64,000 nt of DNA from Deltaproteobacteria bacterium (GTDB lineage: Bacteria; Myxococcota_A; Polyangia; Polyangiales; Houyiibacteriaceae), in assembly GCA_017644045.1 (NCBI GenBank), contig JAEPMI010000011.1, positions 178,763 through 242,762 of the forward strand, given 5' to 3'. The notes beneath the pieces are model-generated. The model did no database searches. It saw only the letters and a program-made list of their open reading frames with translations, and was not told the DNA's origin. Shown here in pieces: positions 1-9,824 of this stretch. Numbering within the stretch: the stretch's first letter is position 1; every line of letters begins with the position of its first letter. Position numbers and translations under genes: made by a program.

Positions 1-269
1 GGCCCCTCGGTGGGCTCTTGAGCGCGGGCGAGCGCCTCGCGCGCCAGCAGGTCGCGGCTCTCAGCGACCCCCAGCGCCGAGGCCACCGTGGGCTCCGGCG
101 GGGGACAGAAGAGGGGCGCCGCGGGGTCCGGCAGCGTCGCCGGCTCGGGCATCGACGCCAGCGTGGGACCTTCTTCGAGGGCACAGAGCGGCGCGTCGCT
201 CCAGGCCCTCGCGGAAACCGGGAGACTCATCAAAAGGGCGAACAGCGTCGCTCGAATGAGAACCGGCAA
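1..269 (-). CDS. Secreted protein, N-terminal part only (runs off the window)
   Basis: Reading leftward from a TTG at 267-269, a frame stays open to the window edge (about 89 codons). It begins MPVLIRATLFALLMSLPVSA, a typical signal peptide with one arginine, a hydrophobic core and small residues before the likely cleavage site. The rest is rich in Pro, Ala and Glu with two cysteines, and I cannot name a family. The start is uncertain: the only in-frame ATG (228-230) would remove the charged n-region, and the GGGA before the TTG is only 2 nt away. It lies downstream of the Thg1-like gene on the same strand. Confidence 0.5.
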   Translation of the reverse strand, partial: MPVLIRATLFALLMSLPVSARAWSDAPLCALEEGPTLASMPEPATLPDPAAPLFCPPPEPTVASALGVAESRDLLAREALARAQEPTEG

Positions 270-370
270 GGTCCCAATAGTGTGCCGTGCCCCGGGAGCG
301 ATCGCAAAAAACCAGTGTTTCCGACTACCTGGACCCACATGGGATCAGACGCCCGAAACGCCGGATCCAT

Positions 371-1162
371 TCACGATTCCCCGCCAAAGGGGGCTGGTTC
401 GGGCTCCTCGCGGATGAATCGCTCGATGAACGCGCCGTACGCCTCCCGCATGGGAAGCTCGAGGTCCACCTTCAGGCGGCGCCGAGTCGCGGGACGAACC
501 TCGCCCGTCCGAGGGTTCCGCCCAGGCTTCTCGTAGGTCTCCCAGTAGAGCCCGATGCCTCGCTTCTGCCACGCCGGCAGCTCGTTGAAGTTCGTGCCGT
601 GTCGAAAGAGGAGCTCGTTCCTCTCGGCGACCGACGTCCCGTCGAGGCGTTGGGTCGCCTGGCGTTCGGAGGCGCCCTGTCCGCGGAGGAGCCAGTAGCA
701 GTGGCCGCTCAGGGCGTTCCGGTGGGCGTCCTGCTGGCGCCACCGGAAGTAGTCGACGACGTCCTTCTCGGTCGGGAGCTGGCAGATGCGGCAGTCGAAC
801 GCCGCCGGCGCGCCGAGCGCGTGCGTGAAGGCGGCGCTCGCTTCGCCTGCGAGGATCGAGTTGTACTTCCGGAGCTTCCGGCCGAACGACTGCTCGTCGC
901 GGCGGAAGAGGAGCGAGATCTCGTCGCTCTGCGTGTATCCGTAGACGACACCGAAGCCGCACTCCATGAGCCGACGGACGGCCGCCACCATGCAGTCGCG
1001 AAAGCGCACGTCGTAGGGGGCCTCGAAGTCCTGCAGCTCGCGCGTGAGCCGAGTGAAGGAGCGGCCGTCGATGCGCGCGACCATGAAGATACCGGGCAGG
1101 ACCGAGTGATCGTGGGCGGTCTCGAAGACGCGCATCCTCGAGTCGAGGTCATCGAATTTCAT
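371..1162 (-). CDS. Thg1-like tRNA guanylyltransferase / 3'-5' polymerase
   Basis: This 263-residue protein matches the tRNA(His) guanylyltransferase (Thg1) superfamily, which adds nucleotides 3'-to-5' at RNA 5' ends through a polymerase-like palm. The metal-binding set is visible: Asp32 in ARIDGRSF, and Asp80-Glu81 in GYTQSDEISLLF, corresponding to D29/D76/E77 of human Thg1. Length is normal for the catalytic domain. Bacterial Thg1-like proteins are known to repair 5'-truncated tRNAs rather than only adding G-1, so repair is the likelier role here (inference). The ATG lies inside the 3' end of the upstream kinase-like gene (14-nt overlap), which implies co-translation. Confidence 0.9.
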   Translation of the reverse strand: MKFDDLDSRMRVFETAHDHSVLPGIFMVARIDGRSFTRLTRELQDFEAPYDVRFRDCMVAAVRRLMECGFGVVYGYTQSDEISLLFRRDEQSFGRKLRKYNSILAGEASAAFTHALGAPAAFDCRICQLPTEKDVVDYFRWRQQDAHRNALSGHCYWLLRGQGASERQATQRLDGTSVAERNELLFRHGTNFNELPAWQKRGIGLYWETYEKPGRNPRTGEVRPATRRRLKVDLELPMREAYGAFIERFIREEPEPAPFGGES

Positions 1163-1598
1163 CGTTCCACTCCTGCACGTCGAAGCCGTTCGCGGTCAGC
1201 CGGACGAACGAGAGCTCGTCGAAGCCCTCGGCGAAGGTCGGGCGCTCGAGACGCGCGTAGCAGGCGAGGACGCCCCTCTCGGGTACTCGCTCCAGCTCGC
1301 GGCGCGCACCATTGCGACGCAGGGCGTCGGCGATGGACGAGCTGAAGTAGTAGCCGTGCACGCGGAACCCGCGCTCGAGGGCGCGCGGGATGTACCGCTG
1401 CCGGTCTTCGGGGGTCGGGTTCGTGTTGTCGATCACGAACGGCTGACCGGTATCGAGGCAGGCCTCGAGAAGGACCCGCTCGCGGTTCCTCGTCCGGACC
1501 AGGTCGAGGCTGATGCGCACGTGGGATCGGAAGAAGCGCTCCTTGTAGAAGCTGGACTTCCCGGTGGCTTGAATGCCCATGAACACGACTGCTTCCAT
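1149..1598 (-). CDS. P-loop kinase-like (polynucleotide kinase-type) ATPase
   Basis: This is a 149-residue P-loop protein. The N-terminus MEAVVFMGIQATGKSSFYKE carries a Walker A motif (GIQATGKS, residues 8-15). A later stretch, FVIDNTNPTPEDRQRYI, resembles the DxTN segment of polynucleotide-kinase-like and zeta-toxin-like kinases. I chose the ATG at 1598 because the frame upstream of it (to 1652) is occupied by the stem of a strong terminator. It overlaps the Thg1-like gene by 14 nt. In RNA repair, PNK-type enzymes phosphorylate 5'-OH ends; pairing with Thg1 suggests end healing followed by 5' extension (inference). A small-molecule kinase role is possible. Confidence 0.75.
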   Translation of the reverse strand: MEAVVFMGIQATGKSSFYKERFFRSHVRISLDLVRTRNRERVLLEACLDTGQPFVIDNTNPTPEDRQRYIPRALERGFRVHGYYFSSSIADALRRNGARRELERVPERGVLACYARLERPTFAEGFDELSFVRLTANGFDVQEWNDEIR

Positions 1599-1614
1599 CG
1601 TTCGACCGGCCACG

Positions 1615-1646
1615 AAAAAGGCCGCCTCGGAGCTCCGAGACGGCCT
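1615..1646 (-). terminator. Rho-independent terminator downstream of the proS operon
   Basis: A nearly perfect stem (left arm from 1619, right arm to 1646, GGCCGCCTCGG paired with CCGAGACGGCC around an AGCT centre) is followed on the minus strand by a T run (plus-strand AAAAA at 1615-1619). This is the textbook layout for stopping leftward transcription from proS and the small membrane gene. It lies 17 nt before the chosen start of the kinase-like gene, so that gene probably has its own promoter or relies on read-through. Confidence 0.8.
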
Positions 1647-1663
1647 GTTCACGACGCACGCGT

Positions 1664-1695
1664 CACCGCCCCTACGAGATGCCCTCGTAGCGGTG
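1664..1695. other. Second hairpin in the 3' region of the proS operon
   Basis: Inverted arms CACCG (1664-1668) with CGGTG (1691-1695), and CTACGAG (1672-1678) with CTCGTAG (1684-1690), enclose a 5-nt loop; CCC is bulged on the left. There is no T run on either side, so it is not a standard terminator. It may be an RNA 3'-end stabilising stem ahead of the terminator at 1615-1646. Confidence 0.45.
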
Positions 1696-1781
1696 GATGG
1701 CGGCGGCGCTGCGGGTGCGACTCATGCGGCCCCGAGGGTGGTTCCGCTCGGAGCGGTGTCAACCCCGACTTCGGCGAACAG

Positions 1782-2008
1782 CTACTCGTCGTCGTCGGAA
1801 GGGGCGTCGACGCTCTCGGACGTCAGCTCTTCTTCGGCGTTCGGGTCGTTCTCGGTGCCCTCGTCCAACGCAGGGATGAGAACCGTGATGACCCCGACGA
1901 GCACGACGGCGAGGAAGAGGACGAGGAGGACGACGTTCCGGATCACCGGACGATTGTGAGTCGGCGGCTGCTCGGGCTCCTCGGGGAGCGTCGGCTGGGC
2001 CGGGATCG

Positions 2009-2012
<4 letters not shown>
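1782..2012 (-). CDS. Small single-pass membrane protein coupled to proS
   Basis: This is a 76-residue protein: a Pro-rich N-terminus, a hydrophobic helix at about residues 27-49 (VVLLVLFLAVVLVGVITVLI), and a very acidic tail ending SDDDE. The start is a GTG at 2010-2012 that overlaps the proS stop codon as GTGA, a classic coupling arrangement, and this decides the start. No family is recognisable. The operon position suggests coordinate expression with proS but not a tRNA-charging role. Confidence 0.7.
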
Positions 2013-3760
<1,748 letters not shown>

Positions 3761-3870
3761 GGCGCCACCGATAGCACCAGAGGGCCCGGATGGCGACGCC
3801 AACCCGGTGGACCGGGGCAATCTGCGCCAACGGCGTTGACGTTTCGCGGGTCGCGGGCGAAAGCAGGGGC

Positions 3871-4173
3871 ATGAGCGACATCGACGACGCCACCCGCACC
3901 GAGATCGAAGCAGCCGCCTTCCGCCGGCTGGTGAAGCACCTGCGCGAGCGGCCCGAGGTCCAGAACATCGACCTGATGAACCTGGCGGACTTCTGCCGGA
4001 ACTGCCTCAGCCGCTGGTACGCCGAGGCGGCCGCCGAGCGTGGCCACGACCTCGACAAGGCCGCCTCCCGCGAGATCGTCTACGGGATGCCCTACGAGCA
4101 GTGGAAGGCGGAACACCAGGCCCCCGCCACGGCGGAGCAGCAGGCCGCCTTCGAGAAGCGCGGCTCCGACTGA
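3871..4173 (+). CDS. DUF1244 family protein
   Basis: This 100-residue cytoplasmic protein has the DUF1244 signature: FRRLVKHLRERPEVQNIDLM, then NLADFCRNCLSRWY and later REIVYGMPYEQWK. The paired conserved Cys lies in FCRNCL. The family is widespread in proteobacteria with no settled function. I chose the ATG at 3871 (MSDIDD) because AGGGG sits just upstream and similarity begins there. It is divergent from proS and its 3' end abuts the convergent hydrolase gene (stop codons 3 nt apart). Confidence 0.88.
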   Translation: MSDIDDATRTEIEAAAFRRLVKHLRERPEVQNIDLMNLADFCRNCLSRWYAEAAAERGHDLDKAASREIVYGMPYEQWKAEHQAPATAEQQAAFEKRGSD

Positions 4174-4176
4174 GGC

Positions 4177-6258
4177 TCACTCCGCGGTGGGGCAGGGCGT
4201 GCCGAGGGCGGCCGGCGCGGGGATGACCGCGGTGCCGGTTCGGACCTGGGTCTCGAGGAAGCAGCCGTACTGGTACTTCACCTCGTCGAGCTGGACGAAG
4301 ATGACGTGGGGGTCGCTGAAGCCATCGCCCGCGTACTGGACGACCGCGCCGGTGTAGTCCTCGCCGGTCTCGCTGGTGAGGTTCTGGCTGACCGGGTAGT
4401 CGATGGTTCCGTCGAGGCCGGCGAGGGCGAGGGCGTCCTGCATCGAGGGCCAGACCTCCTCGCCCGCCTGCGGGTGGCCGTAGGAGAGCGCGACGGCGTC
4501 GTAGACCGCGATGGGGAAGTAGCTGTCGCCCATGCCCACCGGCTCGTAGACCGGTCGCGGCGTGAAGCCTTCGAGCGGCCGGCGGCTCAGCCGCGGCATG
4601 TAGACGAAAGGCTCGGCCGCCTCCCAGCCGATGGCGAGCAGATGCATGATCGGGTGCATGAAGCTGAGCTCCTCGCCGCGGACGCGGAGCACGCTGCCGA
4701 GCAGGCCGCCGACGCCGGGGATGAGGCTGGTCTCGAGGATGAAGTAGCTCCAGTGACCGCCGGCGCCCGTTGGGACGAGCGCTTCGAAGCGCGGCTCCAC
4801 CGCGCCGATCATGTTGGTGTACATGCCGCCCATCGACTGTCCGAGCGCCACGAGGCTGTCGGGGTCGAATCGGATCATCGTCTCGCCGGCAGGCAGCTCG
4901 GCGCCGTCGCAGCTGATCTCGCTCGGGTCGATCTCGAGCGCGATGAGCGCGTCGAGCATCAGCCGCTGCTCGAGCACGCCCTGACGGAAGGTGTCGCGGA
5001 ACGCGGCGAGGTTCTCGAGGTTCAGGTACTCGGTAGCCGCGGCGCCGGGCAGTCGGTCCGGGCTGAGCGGGAGCGAGGCGCCGGCGGCCGCGAAGCCGTG
5101 CGCGGCGATGACGTGCGCCGGACCCTCGCCGGCGGCGATGCTGCCGTCGCTCGACTGGGTGCCGCGGTCCACGACCTGCGAGGCGATGCCGCCGGAGCCG
5201 TGGAAGTAGACCATCAGCGGGTAGCCGGCCTCGGGCATCGGCTCGCGGGGAATGGTCAGGACGAGCTTGGCGGTCTCGGTGCGCTGCTCGATGGGTAGAC
5301 CGTCGCCGTCGAACTCGAAGGTGCCCTCCTCGTCGAAGGGCGGGGTGCCGCGCTGGAATTGCGGGAAGTCGATCTCCGCGCGGATGTCGCAGTAGCGGTC
5401 CTGCGTGCGCGAGAGCGCGGGCGAGTCGATGGTCACGTCGAAGGCGTCGCGTACACGCTCGGAGAGCTCGTAGACCTCGCGTACGACGTCGCCGGTGGTG
5501 AACACGGTGGCGGCAGCGACGGTGTCGCGACCGACGCCGAGCGTGTCGAGGGTCTCCCAGAGGGGCGCGTAGAGCGCCTGGGCATCGGCGCCACGCGCGC
5601 CGCTCGGGGTCTCACCGGCCGCGAGGGTGGCGAGGTCCTCGTTCACCTCGAGCGGTCGACCGCGCGCGTCCTCGAGCGCGGTGGTGACCACGAACGCGTA
5701 GGTGCGGCTCGGCGGCAGCACGAAGCCGGGGCGCGGGCCGACGGAGAGGAAGCCCTCGGTCTGCGTGTAGAAGTCGGGGCGGAAGGTGCGGCCGACCACC
5801 GGGTAGAGCTTGCCGCGCTCCGGGCTGTCGGGATCCACGTCGATCAGGAGTAGCGGGCTCGAGGCATCGGCCGGGACGAGGTTGGCCTCCTCGACCGGCG
5901 CGATGGGCGCGCTGAAGTGGAACATGCCCACGGGGATCGTCGGCCAGCCCTGCCGCTCCTGCGCGATCGCGAGGAGCGGTGGGATGATCTCGACCGAGCC
6001 GGGCACCGGGTATCCCTCGAGGTTCGGCGTCCCGTCCGCGCGCAGTCGCAGGTCCGAGGGAAAGGGGAAGTCGAAGAAGGTCTCGGTCGCGTCGAGCGAC
6101 CCGTCGAGGTCGAAGCGAACCGTGGCCGGACCCGGATCGACGTCGGCGTCCTCCATCGTGGAGCCGTCGGGCATGTCGGTGTCGCCGCCGTCGTCGTCGC
6201 CGCAGGCGAGGGAGAGGGCGAGGAGCGAAGCGAAGAAGGAAGCGAGGTGGGTTCGCAT
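4177..6258 (-). CDS. Large lipoprotein with alpha/beta-hydrolase domain
   Basis: This 693-residue protein starts with a signal peptide ending in a lipobox-like LACGDDDGG, so it is probably an outer-membrane lipoprotein. An N-terminal region (about 45-250; FDFPFPSDLRLRADGTPN) resembles the domain in front of extracellular Pla-1/VolA-type lipases. The hydrolase part shows an oxyanion-type VYFHGSGG and a nucleophile elbow ALGQSMGGMYTN (GxSxG). Lipase or esterase activity on extracellular substrates is inferred; the acid and His partners cannot be assigned by eye. It is divergent from the next lipoprotein gene. Confidence 0.75.
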   Translation of the reverse strand: MRTHLASFFASLLALSLACGDDDGGDTDMPDGSTMEDADVDPGPATVRFDLDGSLDATETFFDFPFPSDLRLRADGTPNLEGYPVPGSVEIIPPLLAIAQERQGWPTIPVGMFHFSAPIAPVEEANLVPADASSPLLLIDVDPDSPERGKLYPVVGRTFRPDFYTQTEGFLSVGPRPGFVLPPSRTYAFVVTTALEDARGRPLEVNEDLATLAAGETPSGARGADAQALYAPLWETLDTLGVGRDTVAAATVFTTGDVVREVYELSERVRDAFDVTIDSPALSRTQDRYCDIRAEIDFPQFQRGTPPFDEEGTFEFDGDGLPIEQRTETAKLVLTIPREPMPEAGYPLMVYFHGSGGIASQVVDRGTQSSDGSIAAGEGPAHVIAAHGFAAAGASLPLSPDRLPGAAATEYLNLENLAAFRDTFRQGVLEQRLMLDALIALEIDPSEISCDGAELPAGETMIRFDPDSLVALGQSMGGMYTNMIGAVEPRFEALVPTGAGGHWSYFILETSLIPGVGGLLGSVLRVRGEELSFMHPIMHLLAIGWEAAEPFVYMPRLSRRPLEGFTPRPVYEPVGMGDSYFPIAVYDAVALSYGHPQAGEEVWPSMQDALALAGLDGTIDYPVSQNLTSETGEDYTGAVVQYAGDGFSDPHVIFVQLDEVKYQYGCFLETQVRTGTAVIPAPAALGTPCPTAE

Positions 6259-6343
6259 GACGCCGGCAGTCTAGTCCACCCGGGCCCGGAGCACTTACAC
6301 GCGATGCGCCGTGAGCTTCGGGTGCATGGGATACGATGGGGCC

Positions 6344-7597
6344 ATGGGGCGGCGGTGGATGCTCGGGGTCTTGGCGTTGGCACTCGCCTGTGGCGACGAT
6401 GACGCGTCCGAGACGGAGCCCGCGGCGACAGCGCCTGCGCCCGAGGCCAGGCCACAGCCACCCACGGCCGAGCCACCTACACCTGAGCCGGAGGCACCGC
6501 CCGCACGGATGGTGGTGCTGATCGGGGAGAAGGCGCTCGAGCTGCGGACGATGGCGAACCCGAGCGAGGGCGAGCCCTGGGCGGCGGAACGGGAGCCGGT
6601 GGACGGGAGCTTCGTGTTGCTCGGGGCAACGGCGGACCACGTGCTCTTGCAGGAGCCGGTGGTCGATCGGTTGGGGATCGCCTCGCGCTTTCACGTCGTG
6701 GTGCGGGGTGGGGCGGCCGCCGAGCCGGTGCAGGCGGGCCGGGCGCTCGTCGCGCCGGACGGCGAGCACTGGCTGGTCGAGCGGAGCTACCAGCGTTTCC
6801 GCTGCGGCGGGATGGGGCGCGGGCGGAACCTGTTCGTGCGGACCTTCGGGAGCGACGAGGAGCGGGCGATCGGCGAAGGTTTCGTCGGGTTCGGACCGGA
6901 GCAGACGCTGGTGCTCTCGATCACGACGTCCGACTGCGGCCCCGCGGGTGGGCTCCGAAACCATCAGAGCTTCGTGCGGATGGGGAGCTACGGTCCGCCG
7001 CCGCCTCCCACCGGCGAGCCAGGCAGGATCGGCGCTGGCGCAGCGGATGACCCGAACGCGCGCCTCGCGTTTCACCCGGCGCCCTGGATCGAGGCGGAGG
7101 CGGTTCCGGTGGAGGTGGAGGGCGAGGTCTTCGGGCCGAAGTGCTTCCTGACGCTCGGCGGTGAGCGCACGCAGCTCATGGGGCCAGCGTGTCGGCAACC
7201 AGAGTCCGCGGGTTTCTCGGCCGACGGCAGCCACTACGCCTTCGTGATGCACGTGGGACAGCAAGCGGAACTCTGGGTCGTCGAGCGAGCGAGCGGGGAC
7301 GTTCGCAAGGTGCCGCTGGGCGCGGCGGGGGACGCGGGCGCGATGCCGGGGATCTGTGGTGGCCCCGATGGCGATCGGTGGCTCGTGACCCGGGCCGACG
7401 CCGTGGTCGTCGCCGTGAACGGCAGCGAGGTGAGCGAACTCGGCACCGGGCTCTGCCTCGGCACGGCGCCGGGTGGCGAGACCTACGCGGTGCAGCTCGG
7501 GGAGCGGATCGAGCTGCGCGATGCGAGCGCCCCGACGGCCGAGGGCACGGTGCTCGAGGGCGTGACCGGGCTGCGTTGGCTGCCGCCGAGCGAGTAG
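6344..7597 (+). CDS. Hypothetical lipoprotein
   Basis: This 417-residue protein begins MGRRWMLGVLALALACGDDD, a signal peptide with a lipobox-like cysteine. A Pro/Ala/Glu linker (to about residue 55) follows, then a globular region with several short strands and scattered cysteines; a PxxPPPP segment lies near residue 225. Phrases such as RLAFHPAP and GFSADGSHYAFVM suggest a beta-propeller-like fold, but this is weak. I do not recognise a family. The start at 6344 was chosen over an upstream one because the signal peptide begins here. Confidence 0.7.
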   Translation: MGRRWMLGVLALALACGDDDASETEPAATAPAPEARPQPPTAEPPTPEPEAPPARMVVLIGEKALELRTMANPSEGEPWAAEREPVDGSFVLLGATADHVLLQEPVVDRLGIASRFHVVVRGGAAAEPVQAGRALVAPDGEHWLVERSYQRFRCGGMGRGRNLFVRTFGSDEERAIGEGFVGFGPEQTLVLSITTSDCGPAGGLRNHQSFVRMGSYGPPPPPTGEPGRIGAGAADDPNARLAFHPAPWIEAEAVPVEVEGEVFGPKCFLTLGGERTQLMGPACRQPESAGFSADGSHYAFVMHVGQQAELWVVERASGDVRKVPLGAAGDAGAMPGICGGPDGDRWLVTRADAVVVAVNGSEVSELGTGLCLGTAPGGETYAVQLGERIELRDASAPTAEGTVLEGVTGLRWLPPSE

Positions 7598-7737
7598 CTC
7601 GAGCCCCGAGCAGCCTACCGTCGACGAACAGCGGGGACGATCTCTTGATCTCTTGCATTCGAGCCATCTCATCGGACTCCTCGAAGAGTCACTGCCGAAT
7701 GCGAAAGATCGAAAGAGCGTCCCCCCTCGGAGCGCGC

Positions 7738-7860
7738 GGCAGCAGCCCCGCGTCTACGTCTGCGCTGCCCAAGTCGTGCGGCAGCAGCTCGCGTCTACGT
7801 CTGCGTTGCCCCAAGTCGCCCGGCAGCAGCCCCGCGTCTACGTCTGCGTTGCCGCAAAGC
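7738..7860. repeat. Three tandem copies of a 42-bp repeat
   Basis: Units begin at 7738, 7780 and 7822, each opening GGCAGCAGC and containing GCGTCTACGTCTGCG. The first two are exactly 42 nt; the third decays near 7860. Unit 2 has a 1-nt deletion compensated by a 1-nt insertion, so the reading frame is not kept inside the unit and it is unlikely to be coding. It lies in the 290-bp gap between two convergent genes (stops at 7597 and 7888); I see nothing else in that gap. Confidence 0.8.
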
Positions 7861-7887
7861 GCGATGGGCGAGTCGACGCGCGAGCGC

Positions 7888-9810
7888 TCAGGCCGCCGGG
7901 AGCCAGATGCTGAAGCGCGTGCCGCCTTCGTCGCGGGCTTCGCACTCGATGCGGCCGCCGTGGGCCGCGACGATCTGCTGGGTGAGCGGGAGGCCGAGGC
8001 CGCTGCCGCGTTCCTTGGTCGTGAAGAAGAGATCGAAGATGCGGGCGCGGCCCTCTTCATCGATGCCTTCGCCGCGGTCTTCGATGTCGATGCGGACACC
8101 GTCGGCGTCGGGGCGCGAGGCGACACGGATCCACGGGTCCCGCGCCTGCGCCTCGCGGGCGTTGCGCAGGAGGTTGAGGAGCGCCTGGCGGAGCTGCGCT
8201 TCGTCGAAGGCCACGGGGGGGAGCGGCCCCTCGCGGGACACCTCGAGCTCGACGCCGGCGGCGTCCATCTCGCGGCGCACGAACGAGAGCACCGAGGCGA
8301 GCGCGTCGCCGACGTCGTCGACCTCGAGCGCCGGCGCCGGGAGGCGGGCGAGGCGGAGGTACTCGTCGGTCAGGCCGCCGAGCCGGTCGATCTCCTTCTG
8401 GATCGCCTCGAGGAGCGCGCGTGCTTCGCCGTCCTCGGCGACCTCGTCGCCGAGCATCTCGACGTTGAGCCCGATCGACGAGAGCGGGTTGCGCACCTCG
8501 TGGGTGACGTGCGCGGCCATGCGGCCGATGGCTGCGAGGCGCTCGGTCTGGATCAGGCGCGCCTTGGTGTGGAGCGCGTCGGTCACGTCGTCGGCGACCA
8601 CGAGCACGCTGCCCGCTTCGGCCGCGAAGGGGGCGACGAGCACGTCGACGAAGCGCTCCTTGCCCTCGGCGTTCAGTAGCCGGGCTTCGTGCAGGACCAT
8701 GGGCTGGCTCGTCTCGCGAACGTCCGCCACGGCCTCGGCCAGTACCGGCAAGCGCTCGGGGAGGTCGGTCTCGCTCAGCGGTTGACCCGCGGCGTCGGCG
8801 GTCAGACCCAGCACGGCGCTCGCCGAGGGGTTCACGGTGCGGACCTCGCCACCGCCGCTCACCACGACGATGGCGGCGCGGAGGCTTTCGACGATCTGCG
8901 CCTGCATGCGGCGCAGCTCGCGCAGCCGCTCGTCGCGCGCCGCGAGCGCGCCGACCATGGCCTCGAAGTCCTCGGCCAGCCTGCCGAGCTCATCGTCGCG
9001 TCGGGGCTCGACGGAGCCCGGGCTCAGGTCGCCCTCGGCGACGGCCGCGACACGCGACTGGAGCGCCGGTAGTGGGCTGAGCAGTCGCTGGGACCAGAAG
9101 GTCGCGATGACGCCGACCAGCAGCGCCATCACCACGAGCAGCCCGAGCGTGATCGCGGCCTGTCGCTCGCGTTCGGCGGCCAGCGCGCCGATGGCCTCGG
9201 TGCGATCCTGGATGTGGTTGTAGGCGTCCAGGTAGGCGCGGCCGATGGCGAGCTCCTGCCGGCGGAGCGACTCGATCGCCTGCGAGGCGGCCGCGTCGTC
9301 GCCGGCTTCGAGCGCGGCGAAGAGCGTGTCGTACTCGTCGTCGGTCTCCTCGAGGTTGCTCCGCACGGACTCGAGCGCCGCGCGGACCGGAGGCAAGGAG
9401 AGCGCGTCGCCGCTGGTCGCCGCGAGCCGCTCGGCGCGCTCGAGGTAGTGGTCGAGCTGGCGCTGGGTCGAGGGACGGAGCTGACGGGCGGCGCTGAGGA
9501 GTCGGACGGCCTGCGGCGACGAGTCGGCCGAACGCTCGACCTGCCGCCAGTAGCCCTCCTGGTGTGCCTTCGCGAGACCGAGCCGGAGCGCCAGCGGCAG
9601 GTAGCCGTCGTTCAGGAGGCGCAGCAGCTCGGCGGTGCGGGCGTGCTGGACGACGCTGGTGATCGCCACGGCCGCGAAGGCCGCGATGACCAGCGCGAAC
9701 GCGACGAAGATCCGGGTCGGGATCGAGAGCCGCTTGGCACGCCGCGACCGCGGGCGAGCCGCTCGCTCGTCCGCGCCGTCGTCGGTCGCATCGGTCGCAG
9801 CTTCGGCCAC
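7888..9810 (-). CDS. Membrane-bound sensor histidine kinase (HAMP-PAS-HisKA-HATPase)
   Basis: This 640-residue kinase has a membrane helix at about 31-52, an extracytoplasmic helical sensor region (about 53-220), a second helix (ITLGLLVVMALLVGVIATFW), then HAMP, a PAS-like region (about 295-400) and the transmitter. The H-box is HVTHEVRNPLSS (His near residue 435), the N-box LLNLLRNAREAQ, and the G-boxes DRGEGI and GSGLGLPLTQQIVAAHGG. The layout resembles PilS/NtrB-type kinases, many of which feed sigma-54 activators. No response regulator gene adjoins it, so it is an orphan here. Confidence 0.92.
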   Translation of the reverse strand: MAEAATDATDDGADERAARPRSRRAKRLSIPTRIFVAFALVIAAFAAVAITSVVQHARTAELLRLLNDGYLPLALRLGLAKAHQEGYWRQVERSADSSPQAVRLLSAARQLRPSTQRQLDHYLERAERLAATSGDALSLPPVRAALESVRSNLEETDDEYDTLFAALEAGDDAAASQAIESLRRQELAIGRAYLDAYNHIQDRTEAIGALAAERERQAAITLGLLVVMALLVGVIATFWSQRLLSPLPALQSRVAAVAEGDLSPGSVEPRRDDELGRLAEDFEAMVGALAARDERLRELRRMQAQIVESLRAAIVVVSGGGEVRTVNPSASAVLGLTADAAGQPLSETDLPERLPVLAEAVADVRETSQPMVLHEARLLNAEGKERFVDVLVAPFAAEAGSVLVVADDVTDALHTKARLIQTERLAAIGRMAAHVTHEVRNPLSSIGLNVEMLGDEVAEDGEARALLEAIQKEIDRLGGLTDEYLRLARLPAPALEVDDVGDALASVLSFVRREMDAAGVELEVSREGPLPPVAFDEAQLRQALLNLLRNAREAQARDPWIRVASRPDADGVRIDIEDRGEGIDEEGRARIFDLFFTTKERGSGLGLPLTQQIVAAHGGRIECEARDEGGTRFSIWLPAA

Positions 9811-9824
9811 GGGACAGACCCTAT

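Noticed and set aside
1664..1695. tRNA-like stem
   Set aside because: One stem only, no acceptor or T-arm motifs, no anticodon-length loop.
7738..7860. CRISPR array
   Set aside because: Units are contiguous with no unique spacers and no cas genes in the window.
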